DNA of 64,000 nt, from positions 744,001 through 808,000 of the forward strand of contig VJWM01000119.1 of assembly GCA_010909165.1 (NCBI GenBank), read 5' to 3'. Under the pieces are notes generated by a model. The model worked only from the letters and a program-made list of their open reading frames with translations. It searched no databases and had not been told where the DNA came from. This DNA comes from Anthoceros angustus. Its lineage: Eukaryota; Streptophyta; Anthocerotopsida; Anthocerotales; Anthocerotaceae. The translations under genes and the position numbers were made by a program. Shown here piece by piece: positions 31,866-43,571 of this stretch (position 1 is the first letter of the stretch; every line of letters begins with the position of its first letter).

Positions 31866-34330
31866 TTGGAGGTGGCGTAAGAGGAGGCGCGATCCGAGGA
31901 CAATTTTGCCGACTGGATGCGATGATGAATCAACTCCGAGGGTTTAGGGTCGACCTCGAGGCGGACCCCTCAAAGATGGGAAGAGATTTTCAAGGGGACT
32001 CCACCGCAATGAGGTGGATGCAACCGAATTGGTGAGGGTGCGACTCCGGGGAGGAAAGTTCTCGATGAGGGATGGCGCGCGCGGGCCGCCACAACAAGTG
32101 GACTTGCAGGAGCCGACCACGCCGATGATCCGGGCCCAAGCGCATTTGTTGGATCAAGCGGCTTTAGCTCTCACCGCCTCAGGGGGCGACGGAGGAAGTG
32201 GTGAAGGCCAGTTTGACGAAGGGGAGGCCAAGCGCAAGCAATCGGAGGAAGACAAGCGGAACCTAGAGGAAATAAGGGCCAAGATTCAAGAAGATTTGTG
32301 CAGGCCTGTGAGAAGTTGCAAGCCATGACGAGCCAGGAAGCACTCATGGCTCAAATTAAGGATGCCCACGACGAACCAGAGATGCAGGGGAGTTGTTGCA
32401 GCCCAGAGCGTGAGGCGGCCTCGGTGGAAAAGGCCCATAAGCTAGCGAGCGATATAAGCGGAGCGGATGAGGCACGCGGGTCGCCGTAAAAGACAAAGGG
32501 AAGGGGAAGCGCAGGTGACCACGATCGAGTAGCGGAAGGACCTACCGAGCGGAAGGAAGCAAAGAACCGAGGTAGCCGAAACCTCACCTACCGGTTGAAC
32601 GAACGACGGTGGAGTCCACTACATGTAGTCGAAACCGCCACCGACATTGGCGCAACCAACCCGGAAGGTGGGCGGGCGACAGGCGACGTGGCGCCGCGAG
32701 GACATAGGCCGTGCAACTGTGTAGCCTACGGGAGGAGGGGGTAAGCACCTCACCGCAGTTAGGGGTCCTATTATATTACGGCACATGGATGAGGAAACTT
32801 ATGTGCCCGGTCTATATGTGAATGGAGAACGCGTGCTTAACCTCACCGCCCATGTGCGTGTGGAAATAGGAGGGACTGTGGCCTACCATCGCAAGTGAGG
32901 ACCCGGTGCATACTTCTACCATCGCCCGGTGTGGGGTTGGCTCCCTATTATGCGGAGGCGACTTTGGAGGAGTTGAGCGAGGAGGAGGTCCAGCTTGGGT
33001 GGACGAGGAACCGAATAATCCTCAAAGAATAGGCGGCCGGAAGATGCGGAAGCCCAGGCGGTACACCTCAAATTCGACGCCCAGCAAGATGTGGAGGTGG
33101 CGAAGAGGAGGCGCGATCCGAGGACAATTTTCGACACGGATGATGAATCAACTCCGGAGGGTTTAGGGTGACCTCGAGGCGGACCCTCCTCGGCATGGGA
33201 AGAGATTTTCAAGGGGACTCCAGCAGCGGTGGATGCAACCGAATTGGTGAGGGTGCGCACCTTGGGGAGGAAAGTTCTCGACGGAGGATGGCGTCGGGCG
33301 GGCCGCCACAACAAGTGGACTTGCGGGGAGCGACCACGTCGATGATCCGGGCCCAAGCGGTTGTTGGATCAAGCGGCTTTAGCTCTCACCGCCTCTGTGC
33401 GGGCGGAGGAAGTGGTGAAGGCCAGTTTGACGAAGAGGAGGCCAAGCGCAAGCAATCGGAGGAAGACAAGCGGAACCTAGAAATAAGGGCCAAGATTCAA
33501 GAAGATTTGTGCAGGCCTGTGAGAAGTTGCAAGCCATGACGAGCCAGGAAGCACTCATGGCTCAAATTAAGGATGCCCACGACGAACCAGAGATGCAGGG
33601 GAGTTGTTGCGAGCCAGGCGAGGCGGCCTCGGTGGAAAAGGCCCATAAGCTAGCGGAGCGATATAAGCGGAGGCGGGATGAGGCACGTGGCGGGCGAAAA
33701 GACAAAGGGAAGGGCGGTAGCAGGACCACGGAGTAGCGGAAGGACCTCTGAGGCGGAAGGAAGCAAAGAACCGAGGTAGCCGAAACCTCACCTACGCGGT
33801 TCTTTGAGCGAGCGTCGTGGAGTCCACTACCGCGGTAGTCGAAACCGCTACCGACATTGGCGCATCCAACCCGGAAGCAGGCAGGGGCGGAGCGACAGGG
33901 TGCGACGTGGCGCCTCGCGAGGACATAGGCCAGGCAACCAGGTGTAGCCTACGGGAGGAGGGGGTAAGCACCTCAGCTGCAGCAGGGGGTCCTATTATAT
34001 TACGGCACATGGATGAGGAAACTTATGTGCCTGGTCTATATGTGAATGGAGAACGCGTGCTTAACCTCACTGTCCATGTGCGTGTGGAAATAGGAGGGAT
34101 CAGGGCCTACCTACTGCAAGTGAGGACCCGAAGTGCATACTTCTACCACTGCGCCCGGGTGTGGGGGTTGGCTCCCTATTATGCGGAGGCGACTTTGGAG
34201 GAGTTGAGCGAGGAGGAGGTCCAGGCTTGGGTGGACGAGGAACCAGTAATAATCCTCAGCAATAGGCGGCCAGCGGAAGATCACGGAAGCCCAGGCGGTA
34301 CACCTCAAATTGACGTCCGGTGGGTGAGGT
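31866..34330 (+). repeat. Two tandem copies (about 1.22-1.24 kb) of a coding-like unit
   Basis: Unit 1 is about 31866-33086 and unit 2 about 33087-34330. Both hold, in order, a GGAGGCGCGATCCGAGGACA segment, an E/K/R-rich helical stretch (KRKQSEEDKRNLE), a second helix (QAMTSQEALMAQIKDAHDEP) and a C-terminal part with HMDEETYVPGLYVNGERVLN. Frames are broken by small indels in both. Unit 2's C-terminal frame (33817-34338, 173 residues, ending DVRWVRWK) is the longest open piece. The family is not recognised. The lysine- and glutamate-rich coiled-coil character and context suggest a retroelement gag-like or accessory protein. Confidence 0.7.
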
Positions 34331-34339
34331 GGAAGTAGT

Positions 34340-37300
34340 GTGGAGAACCCGTCCACCAGCCGGGCGTGGCGGGAGAGCTCGTGGCGGCAGAATGGAGGAC
34401 GAGGCCGACGGCCAAGTCGAGGTAGGGCGCAGATAGCGAGGGTCGAGGTGGTAGCAACCTAAAGATAATTTGGTTAGGTGTCGACCGACCTAGGATCGCC
34501 CGAATTGTGGGCGCGTCCCGCGATAGCCATCTTAGGACCTAAAATCCGGGCATGGTGCCCCACCGATGTATAAGAGGGGCGACTAGGTCCCTCACGCCGA
34601 TAACTCTCGGTTGAGATCCCCACGCCTGGCTGGTTGGAGACGTCCGATTGACAGAGGTGGTGTGCGCGAGACGCCCTAGGGTGGTCGAGAGCTTGCTCCG
34701 CACTGGGAGGAGGGGTGATAAAGCAATCTGCCGACAAAGGAGGAGGAAACTGGGATTGGCGCGGGTCCGGAGCTTGCTCGTAACGCCTCACTGACGCCTG
34801 GGGTTCTTCTTTCCTTCACACTTGTCCTCGCTAGTTGTGTTCAAATTGAGAGAGAAGTGTTGAGTGGATGGTTGGAAGCTGTGAGCGATTGAGGGAGAGA
34901 GAGAGAGAGGGAGAAGATTGGGTGAAGGAGTGACTAAACAATCAGACGATGCGAGGTGTGAGAGGAGTTGAGAAGGGAACTAATTGAGAGGCAAAGGAGA
35001 TTTGTGTGAATCCAAAAGAAACCAAACCGGCACCGGTGGAAGGCACAAGGGGAACAGCTCCTTGTAAAATTGTGTGAGTGTGGCGCCTTTGTGTGTGTGT
35101 GGAGCGTGAGGATTTGTGGAATTTAGGTCCCTAGGAATCGGTGTGTGTGTGCATGAAGTGTGGAGTGCAGAATAAAGCGGATCCGCACACGGGTGACGCG
35201 GATCCGCGCGCCGCACCGGAAATAAGTCGCTAGGGTTTGGTGGGACCCACCCTGGTCAAGCAACTACCGAGAGGGTGAGAGCCACCGCGGCCGTGGAATA
35301 AGATTTGCGTCGTGGAATAAGAGCCGTAGCTAAGTCGGGGTAGTAGTGGTTGAGTAGATAGGTAAGAGGAGTAATAGCAAGTAAGTCTTGACTTAGGTGA
35401 AGGTCAAGAGCGATAGAAGAAGGCCTCGCACAAACCATTCCCTTGGGAGCGAATCCTAAGCCTACAACGACATTGAGGGCGAATGTGGACCTCACGGTGT
35501 CCCTGGACACAAATCCACACTCCACACCTACGCACTGTCCCTACCGAGGTAGGGAACAAGGTGGTAGGAAACAAGTAGGGGACAGAGATGCGGGTAGTAT
35601 GTAGGGTGACCAGGGTGGCCCTACATGGGTAGGATGTAGGGTAAGGGTGGACTCTACTACAGAACTAGGTAGGTAGGTAGATAGGTAGGTAGATGGGTGG
35701 GGTGAGTGTCTCCTCACTGTAGGGAGTGGTGAGGTCTCACCGTAGGGAGTGGCGAGGTCTCCCCACGAGGAAGTGGGCGACACCCTACTTGGATACTTGG
35801 GGGCGACACCTACTTGGATACTTGGGAAGCAAGTCAGACAGTGTTCAACCTAGGAAGTTGTTAAAAAGGGCTGTATATGCAAGGTTGAGGATAAATAGGG
35901 TATATTAGGAATAATAATCCATAAATATGTAAGGTGTAGTGTAGGGTGTTTATAACAAGTAGGGCTACTAAATCGAGGACGGTGGAAATAGTGCCACATG
36001 GCAAGGAATCAACGGCCTATATCAAGAGTTTTTGTCACTACCAAAGGGCCATGCAAGCGGTGTGTAGGGAGTGGCACCTAGGAAGCTGTGAGGAATCACA
36101 GGAAGAGCTTGTGCATGCAAGGGAAAGCTAGAGCAAGGACTTGGTGGGAACGCGGTGCCCATGTGTGTGCAAGGAGAAGGAGGTGTGCGTGCATAAGGAG
36201 TTGTGTGTGAAGGGATTTGAAGCACAACTGTGAAGAGGGCAACGGCGCTGAATTTTTGTGCCTAGGACCTTGCAAGTGAGGGATTTGGGCGCATAAGGAG
36301 CTGTATGTTGTGAGGACATCAAGTTTGAGCTAGGTGGGACTGTGGAGTGAAGAGGAAGTAAGTGGAAAAGGGCTGAAGTTGCTCTCTTGGTGGATCTTGT
36401 GTGGCGAGTGAAGAAATCTCGCAATTGTGTGTAGACACTGAGGTGACAACTAGGTGGAAACGAGCACGTGGGCGTGCCCAAGCTTGTCTTGTTTGTGCAG
36501 TTATTTTGAAGGTGCAAGATGGTGAAAGCGCCTGCACCTAAGAAGGGCAAGTTGGTTGCTAGGGAGCCAGGGAAGAGGTACAGATGCTTGAATTTAATTG
36601 CTTCCCTGCACAGGTGGAGGCTAGGCACTTGGTGGCATTCAGATGGTTTGCTGGACAGCCCAACACATCCGACAGGTATATGGAAGGCCGTAGAGGATGA
36701 CTCGGAGGAGGAAGAGGAAGGCATGGAGCAAGATCCGCTCACGGGAGACCTTCTTGCAGTGGAGAGCGTGGAGGCGGTAGGGCCATAAGAAGTTGACCCA
36801 CGTCCGTAGGAGGTGTAGAGGGTGGCCCTACATCCGTAGGATCACCGGCGCGGTGAGACGGAGGTAATTGAAGGGGTTGGTGGTAGCTTGGAGTGTGGGC
36901 TCATTGCTTGGGGAGACTTTCTTTAGAGGAGGCATTAATGCTTGTCAACCCGGTGGGGTGTGTTGACTAGCTAGATAGGAATGTTGACAGAGCCATTAAG
37001 GCTCACATAGGTGAAGTTGCTAGAATAGAATTTTACCCAAGATGCTTGGATGTCGAACTTAAAGTCGTAGGATACACTAAAATAAGGAGTGAGGCGTGGA
37101 GGCGCGCCGAGGGAGGTGTATGTTGTGAGGACCTCCCTATAAAAGGAGGGAGCTTGTGAAGTAAAATTATCACGTCTTGCGCTCCCAAACTCGCGAGTCC
37201 TTTGCTCCTTGTGAAGGAATTTCGTGCCGGCTGCAAGCTAACGCAGTGTCTGGTAGAGAGGGAGTTTGCGGTGGTCGGAGTGCTTGGCGGAGGGCTCGCT

Positions 37301-38600
37301 CCTTGCGGGCGCCTCTGCAGGTTGCTCCCCTTGTGAATGGTTGCTGTGAAATTGCTTTGCTTTGGGTGTGTGGCGATGCCCAAGGAACTCTCGGCTTGAG
37401 GGTAGACTACAGGGAAAGACTCCACAGGTTCATTGTCTGGTGCAAACTCATAGCAACCGCCCAAGGAAGAACTTGTTGGCTTGTGGCGGACCCAGGCGGT
37501 TGTCGTAAGGCGAGCTAGGGCTGAGCTTGAAGTAAGGTTAGATTAGGAGGATGAGGAGTTGAGTTGAGGTGAGTGTATGTTGAGGAGAATGTGGAGCTGA
37601 ATGTTGAGTAGAGGAGTAGGTAGAGATTAGAGTAAGAAGAAGGCCCAAGTCGAGCCTAAGGGAGGGTCCCAAATGCACCAAACCGAGACCGGAAGCCGGG
37701 CTAAGGTCTCAAAATCACGGGTGGAGAAGTCGCTACCGTAGGGGGTCCCTACGCGAGACGGTGGACCTACCGCCATAGGGTGGGACCCACGATCGTAGGA
37801 TGTCGTAGGTCCAGTGGAGTGATCCGAGCAAAGGCGGAGTGGCGTCTAGAGTTGGTGGTTGAGGGTGTGCCAATTGTGGGAAGGCGATGGGAAAGGAATA
37901 GTGGACGATCACGGGGTGGTGAAGTCGCTGCAACGTAGGGGGTCCGGCGTAGTCACGACTCACGCTGTGGGGTGTGGACCCATAGTCGAGGGTGTCGTTG
38001 TAGGTCTAGAAGCGGTGATTGACGAGCAGCATGGTGAGGCGTGGCTGTCTGTGGAGTGAGTTGAAGTTGCTCCACCGTGTGAGGGAGCTTGGGTGTGAAG
38101 AGGCGTGTGGTTTGTGCCTTGGATGTTGGTGACCGACAAACAAGAGTCTCATGGGACGAAACCTATTGTACTTAGCTTATAAAGTGATGGGTGTGGCCAC
38201 TAGAGGGTGAATCTCGGAAGCCCGGTTTTCCTCCCACATCGTTTAAAAAAAAGCCTTTCCACGGTTTTTATCGAAATCCAGCCACATCCGCAATTTATTT
38301 TAATCGCACATTTTAGCGTTAGTACTCAATATATACCTCAAGCAAACCCCGCCTGACCAACAATAATGATCAAGGCTTTTATACATTCGTTCAAAAGCAG
38401 TCGCACACTGCTGGCCAATGCTATTTAAAAAAAATCGTGTTCCAAGGAACCGACTCGGATTTGAGTATAAATATCATAGTAATTTCAAACTAACATATCC
38501 ACATGTACACACTCGGAATCGTATGGAATAGAAAACGCAAGGAGCAAGGGAAGTAATATCCGTTCCCAGTAACTGTCGTGGCACCGGACTTCCGCCGCCA
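34340..38600. other. Retroelement-like non-coding DNA with simple repeats
   Basis: No gene is supported. It contains a (GA)n stretch near 34895, a (GGTA)n stretch near 35665-35700, repeated GTAGGG/CCCTAC motifs at 35540-35830, 36780-36845 and 37735-38000, and G/T-rich stretches (34860-35215, 36020-36480) whose composition resembles the LTR-like segments. These may be nested solo LTRs; boundaries are not visible. Confidence 0.45.
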
Positions 38601-39307
38601 TGGCCCTCCTCTTGCCTTTCAGAAAGGCTTAATTATCCACTTCGGTAAAATTGCCCTTCACGCTGTCTACGCATCTGTCTGATAAGCAACCCGTCTAATT
38701 CCCCATGATAGACAAGTATCGAAAAGATGGTCATCCAAACATCCCAATCATAACCTCACACACAATCCAAGAGACGTGAACATAACCGTCCATGGAGCTC
38801 CTTGAGCTCACCCTCAACTCAGTCCCACATAACTTAGAAAGTTCCTATGTGAACAAAAGGAAAGCTTTATCTTGTCTCATATGCCTACCCAAAACTTCTC
38901 CTCAAAATCCTAATTCATTTCTGCAGACACCGCCTTGAACATGTTGATTCTGCATACACCAACATACAGTGTCAGCACATCATACACAAGACCAATGGCG
39001 CAAGCATACAAAGGCATCCAGAGGAGGAAAAAACTGCTGTAGGAGGAGAAGGAGGCCGAAGATGCAGTGTGGTCTGCGAGGCGGCGACAGAGGGAGCTGG
39101 CCCTTGTGATGGCAGCAGCAGAAACTGCTGCCAAAGCATTGGCAGTAGTGGAAGGAGCTTCCGTGAAGACTGAGCCATAGTGAACATCTGCCACACAGGC
39201 GAAACACTGGGTTTGGTGTAGCAATGGTAGCAGTGAGATTAACTTGATGCACCTCATACAATCCAGGGCTTCATCCATCAATAACTGGACAGCTGTTCAA
39301 ACATGTA

Positions 39308-39786
39308 TTAGTGGTTATAAGAAGCACTATGCTTAAACTTAACACGGCTGATGACTGCATTGATGAACAGCCGAAAGTCTCGCAATGTTTGAGTGCCTAG
39401 ACGACCAAAAAATCTCTCTTGCCTAAGTGAGGGTCCTCCCCCCTCCATAGTGTCAGAACCTTCTGACTGATCAGCTTGGCCTTGACCTCCTGTAAGGGTA
39501 GTTCCCAAAATCCCCGAATGACTCCACTGCAAAAGGTTTGAATGGTCCTGATGATCCTCAGAATCCGAGCTGTTTGAAGCCACTGGTGTGAGCAAGTTGG
39601 TTAGAGGTGACCAGCTGATCACTGGCTCTGTAAATGCCACAGGTGTATTGGGTCCGATGCCGCCTTCAATGGCTTCTTCCCATTGTCGCTGCCGCCTGAC
39701 AGCCCACCTCCTCCTTGCCTGCGCCTGCTCAGGGCTAATCCGCCTAGGAATGTCCCGGGTCCTTAAATGGTAGCGCGGGCTGGTCT
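39308..39786 (-). CDS. Hypothetical exon, about 159 residues
   Basis: The minus strand is open from about 39786, with EQAQARRRWAVRRQRQWEEA then VAFTEPVISWSPLTNLL and an S/D/Q-rich linker. It ends in RFFGRLGTQTLRDFRLFINA. Composition is protein-like but no family is recognised. A plus-strand coiled-coil-like piece (38994-39176, with ARRRQRELALVMAAAETAAK) lies nearby and cannot belong to the same gene. Both may be retroelement-borne. Confidence 0.3.
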
Positions 39787-40609
39787 CCTACTCCTCAGGG
39801 TGCATCACCCATGTGCAAAAGGAGGTTAGTCCCAAAGGCAGATTTGTACAATAGACACAAGCGACGCATTCAAAGCTCTCACCCTGGTTGGGTGTCAACG
39901 CAAGTTTGACCGCTCGCCTTATGAGCCGTAAGTCCGATTCGCAACGTGATCGAGATGCTTTAAAATTGCTGCCAGTATGGCCGCCAGCAGCTCCAGCCAT
40001 CTCGCAATGTTGCAATCCCTTGCATGTAGTGCTGGATGCGTGCGATCAGCAGTTAATGAAGTGAAAATTCGGGCACCATTGCTTACAGCATGCTGCCCAG
40101 AATCAAGAGGTTCACGCAATTTGCATGACCATGAGTCTAGAAATCGCGACAATGCTCTGCACAATACTCCGCTGCTCAAGACGCCATCCACAATTCAAAA
40201 TTCCATTCCAGCAGCCAACGAGTCTAGGGATTGCTCCCCTAGGCCTGTGCACTGCGCTCACAAGCGGGACTTCAACAACTGCCTGAAACAGCCCTAATTT
40301 CAAGCTTATCCTGACTCCTATCGCCGCCATGCTCACGCTCCACCTTAGCTCGGGTACTGCCCGACTTCTTGCCATGATTTGCGTCTTCCTCACACAATTC
40401 TGATGTGCCTCCCACGTTGAGCAGCACAGCTGCAACCAACTTAGCTCTAGGGTTTCTTAACCCGCTTTCTGACCTATAGGCCAACAGCTATTTCTGATAT
40501 ATTCATCTAAAATGGACATGCTCTCATACTAAGCTATATATCCATGTAAGAACTAGCCAAACATTGGTCAAACTATAAGCCCATACTCTTACCCCCGCTT
40601 AGCTATCAG

Positions 40610-40798
40610 TTGCATGACAACAGTCCGAGTACCAGCCATACTCCGGAAGGAGATTATGTCTACCTGCATCGGAAGCTAGGCAACACCTTGGAGGTATCCA
40701 CTAGCAGAGTCATCTTGCGGGTCGTGCGAGTAGGCAAAGATGGAGTGCTTGAGCTCGAAGGATCTGATGGCCGAAGATGTAAGGATCACCTCAAATAG
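40610..40798 (+). pseudogene. Gypsy-type integrase C-terminal remnant
   Basis: The 62-residue frame contains EGDYVYLHRKLGNTLEVSTS then RVILRVVRVGKDGVLELEG and DGRRCKDHLK. This matches the SH3-like C-terminal region seen at the end of plant gypsy polyproteins, where a GxYVYL strand and a DGRTxKxH motif recur. Nothing upstream can be joined to it. It ends directly before the right LTR-like segment (40802), supporting a plus-strand gypsy element. Confidence 0.55.
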
Positions 40799-41264
40799 GT
40801 ATGAAGGGAGGCCATTGTGGTGGCCGAGAGGAGAATTAGGCAGCAAGAAGGGTTGATATAAGAGTTGGTGGAGAAGTTTGCTAAGGAGAAATGTGGCTAA
40901 GGAGCTTGGTGAAGAGTTCGCTGGGGAATGAGTGCAATTTATTTACATGATGTGCACAAGAGAATTTGGTGTGTTGGATATCGGAGTATAAGAACTCTAG
41001 AGTTAAAAGTCCTAGGGGTGGTTTAGCACTCAGATGGGGTGCTTTTTGTGTGAGGTATAAGTGCTTATATTTGTAAAAGACACATGGGAGCTGATTGGGA
41101 GAATGCTTAGGCGGTTGCAGGCGCAGCCCAGCGCATGGGTTTTGGAGGCTGAAGATTGAGCTTTTTCCTTGGGTTTTGCTGGGCAAGATGGTCTCTATGG
41201 GAGCGCCTACTGTAAACGATGAGTGATTTTTTTTGTTTTTTTGTTAAGTGTGGTGTCATAGGGA

Positions 41265-41520
41265 TACTCAAGACAGTCCTAGTGTAGGAGGATACTCAGA
41301 GCACTGACAGTCCCAACACAGCTCTATTTCACGTCGCACGACAGCTGTTATGAAAGACAAGCAGCTCAAGCTGGGACATACTCGGGACAGTCCCAACCTC
41401 AAACATACTCGAGATACTCCCAACCTCAGCCATACTCGGGACAGTCCCAGCAGTGAGTATACTTGGGATAGTCCCAACAAAGAACATACTCGGACGGTCC
41501 CACCACCTCGGCCATATACT
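41265..41520. repeat. Degenerate repeat array with core catactcgggacagtccca
   Basis: About ten variants of an atactcgggacagtcccaac-like unit (18-30 bp apart) contain the palindrome GGGACAGTCCC. A related array lies at 51056-51395. Both include a longer shared stretch around tgtaggaggatactc and cccaacacagctct. Confidence 0.7.
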
Positions 41521-42233
41521 GGATAAATTTGGCCTACAATCGAACGACGTATAACCTTTTCCGGTAAGAAGGTGTATTTGCTGTTCCGATTGATCCTGCT
41601 AGCAGAACATTCACTATTACTAATTGGTCAAAAAAAACGTCCGTGATACGCGTGGCCTAGAAATAAGATAGAGGTTCAGTGGGTCCCTTCTGTCTTTAGA
41701 TGTGTCTTTTGACGGACGTCCCTACACATCTAAGACGGGCAAGGCTAAGCTCGCTGCCTCGTGGCCCGATGGCCGGTTATGCCTTAACCGACGCTGGGAC
41801 CATGGTTTGTGGGACGCGGACGGAAAGGGAAACGGACGTTGCAAGTGCACGGGACGGAATCGTCCTTGGGGTCCGCCCGTTTTGTTGACTGGTCCAGTCG
41901 GCAGAACCAGGACGGGCTTCCCACGCCTTCTCGCTGTCCTTTCAGGGTATGTGGTCCCGTGTTGCCACGCGTCGCCTCCCTAAGTGGGTTAAGGGTTTGT
42001 ACCTCCTTCCATACGGCCGGCTCGTGATTTGTGTGACCTGGGCACTCGTCAGGGGTCAGGCGCCCGGGCGGCGCATGCATTCTATGTGTGCCCTGACCGA
42101 ATGTCAGAGTTATGCTAGTGGGGCGTTCGGATTTCCAGACCGTCCCGCTGCAACTTTCCCTGCACAACGCTCCCTTCTTGCTCATTTGGCCTTTCTGCTG
42201 GCAACAAGACTTGCTGATCAATTCTTAGGGCGT

Positions 42234-43446
42234 CTACAACATGCTCACGTCCTCCCCCTTCGACCCAGGCCCAACCAACTCCTCGTCAGGAAATCGGTCA
42301 TCTGTGGCCTCAAGTCGTTCTCCAGTTTTCAGACGAGAAATAAAATCAGCATTCTGATGCTGCTTCCCTGGCCTAGTTTCCACGTCATAATCAAACTCTT
42401 GCAGCAGTAGTACCCACCTGGCAATCCTTCCTGACAAATCTGGCTTGTTTACAAGGTACTTCAACGCGAAATGGTCAACATGAAACGTCACTTTGCAAGC
42501 AAGCAGATAGTGTCTGAACTTCTTAGAGGAGTAAATGATTCCAAGACCCTCCCTCTCTGTGGTTGAGTAGTTCTTCTCAAAGATCCGCGAGTCACTCACC
42601 GGCATAGAAAATAGGATGATCCTGCTTTCTCGGCCCTTTTGGCTTAGGGCGGTCCCAATAACATAGCGGACACATCCACATATACATGAAACGGTTTCCC
42701 AACTTGTGAAGCGAGTGCGCTCACCAAGCTGCCCTCACCGCTGAAAAGCCTCTGCCTTGCACCTGGCCCATTCAAAGGGTACATCCTTCTTGGTCAATTG
42801 TGTCGACAGCGCCTTTTAGCAAAACCTTGATGAATCTCCTGTAATATCCTACTGGGCCCAAAAAGTAACGCACTGTCTCACCGCTTAAAAGGCCCATCTC
42901 AGCTCATAATCGCACCACCTTTTCCCTATCTACCGCAACCCTCGTCAAAACCTCGATGTGCTAACAAATGCCCTCCGTCATACCAAAATAACACTTCCCC
43001 GGATGAAGTTTCATGTTCGACTCTCTGCACTTCTGGAAACACTGTCTTAAATGGTCTAGATGCAGTTTCCTTTTCCCAAACACGCAAAAATCATCCAGGA
43101 ATACCTCCATAAACTTCCGCAAGAAGTCTCGGAATATCGCGTTCACCACACGCTGGAAAGTGGCAGGCGCATTACACAACCCAAAAGGGAGCTTCGAATA
43201 AGCGTAGGTTCCCCAATCCGTTGTGAACGTTGTCTTGTCCTGATCTTCCTTCCGTAGCGACTCCCGCATGGCTGGTCTGGTCAGCATGTGGATTGACCAA
43301 ATGGCCATACATTCAAACTTTAAAATAGGGGGGAATATCCTATTATTCCTATATTCAACGGAGGAAATCTTGGGACGAATGCATATTTCAAAATTGACAT
43401 ATTCAAGTATAAACCTGAGTAAATTTCTACTGTAACTCTGGAACAA
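42234..43446 (-). pseudogene. Ty3/gypsy reverse transcriptase-RNase H fragment
   Basis: At 43446-42961 the frame holds KLPFGLCNAPATFQRVVNAI and the catalytic motif FLDDFCVF (the F/YxDD box), then HLRQCFQKCRESNMKLHPGK. At 42605-42234 it holds the RNase H part: NYSTTEREGLGIIYSSKKFR, HVDHFALKYLVNKP and RPGKQHQNADFISRL. The linking 350 bp is frameshifted. Protease, integrase and LTRs are absent. It sits inside the probable CACTA element, so it is a nested or captured fragment and non-functional. Confidence 0.85.
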
Positions 43447-43571
43447 CTTCTAGTGAACATGAAAATTCCTAGAGGTAATACTTATAACCAAATTCATTGC
43501 CTCTACCACTGATACACTGGGATTTGAGATCGAGGGTAACGCATCTAACGCCTGACGATGCTTAGCATAGC

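Larger units (their letters stand above)
29744..41115 (+). mobile_element. Probable degraded LTR retrotransposon (Ty3/gypsy type)
   Basis: The segment at 29744-30012 and that at 40802-41115 are clear homologues in the same orientation. Both begin TGAAGGGAGGCC and share ggtgtgttggata, a tcctaggggtgg or cccctaggggcgg motif and tttttgtgtgaggt-type sequence. They look like LTRs. An integrase C-terminal fragment ends only a few bases before the right copy, as expected for a gypsy element. The interior holds no recognisable RT and is full of duplications, so this could instead be two independent insertions. LTR ends, primer site and target duplication were not resolved. Confidence 0.45.
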
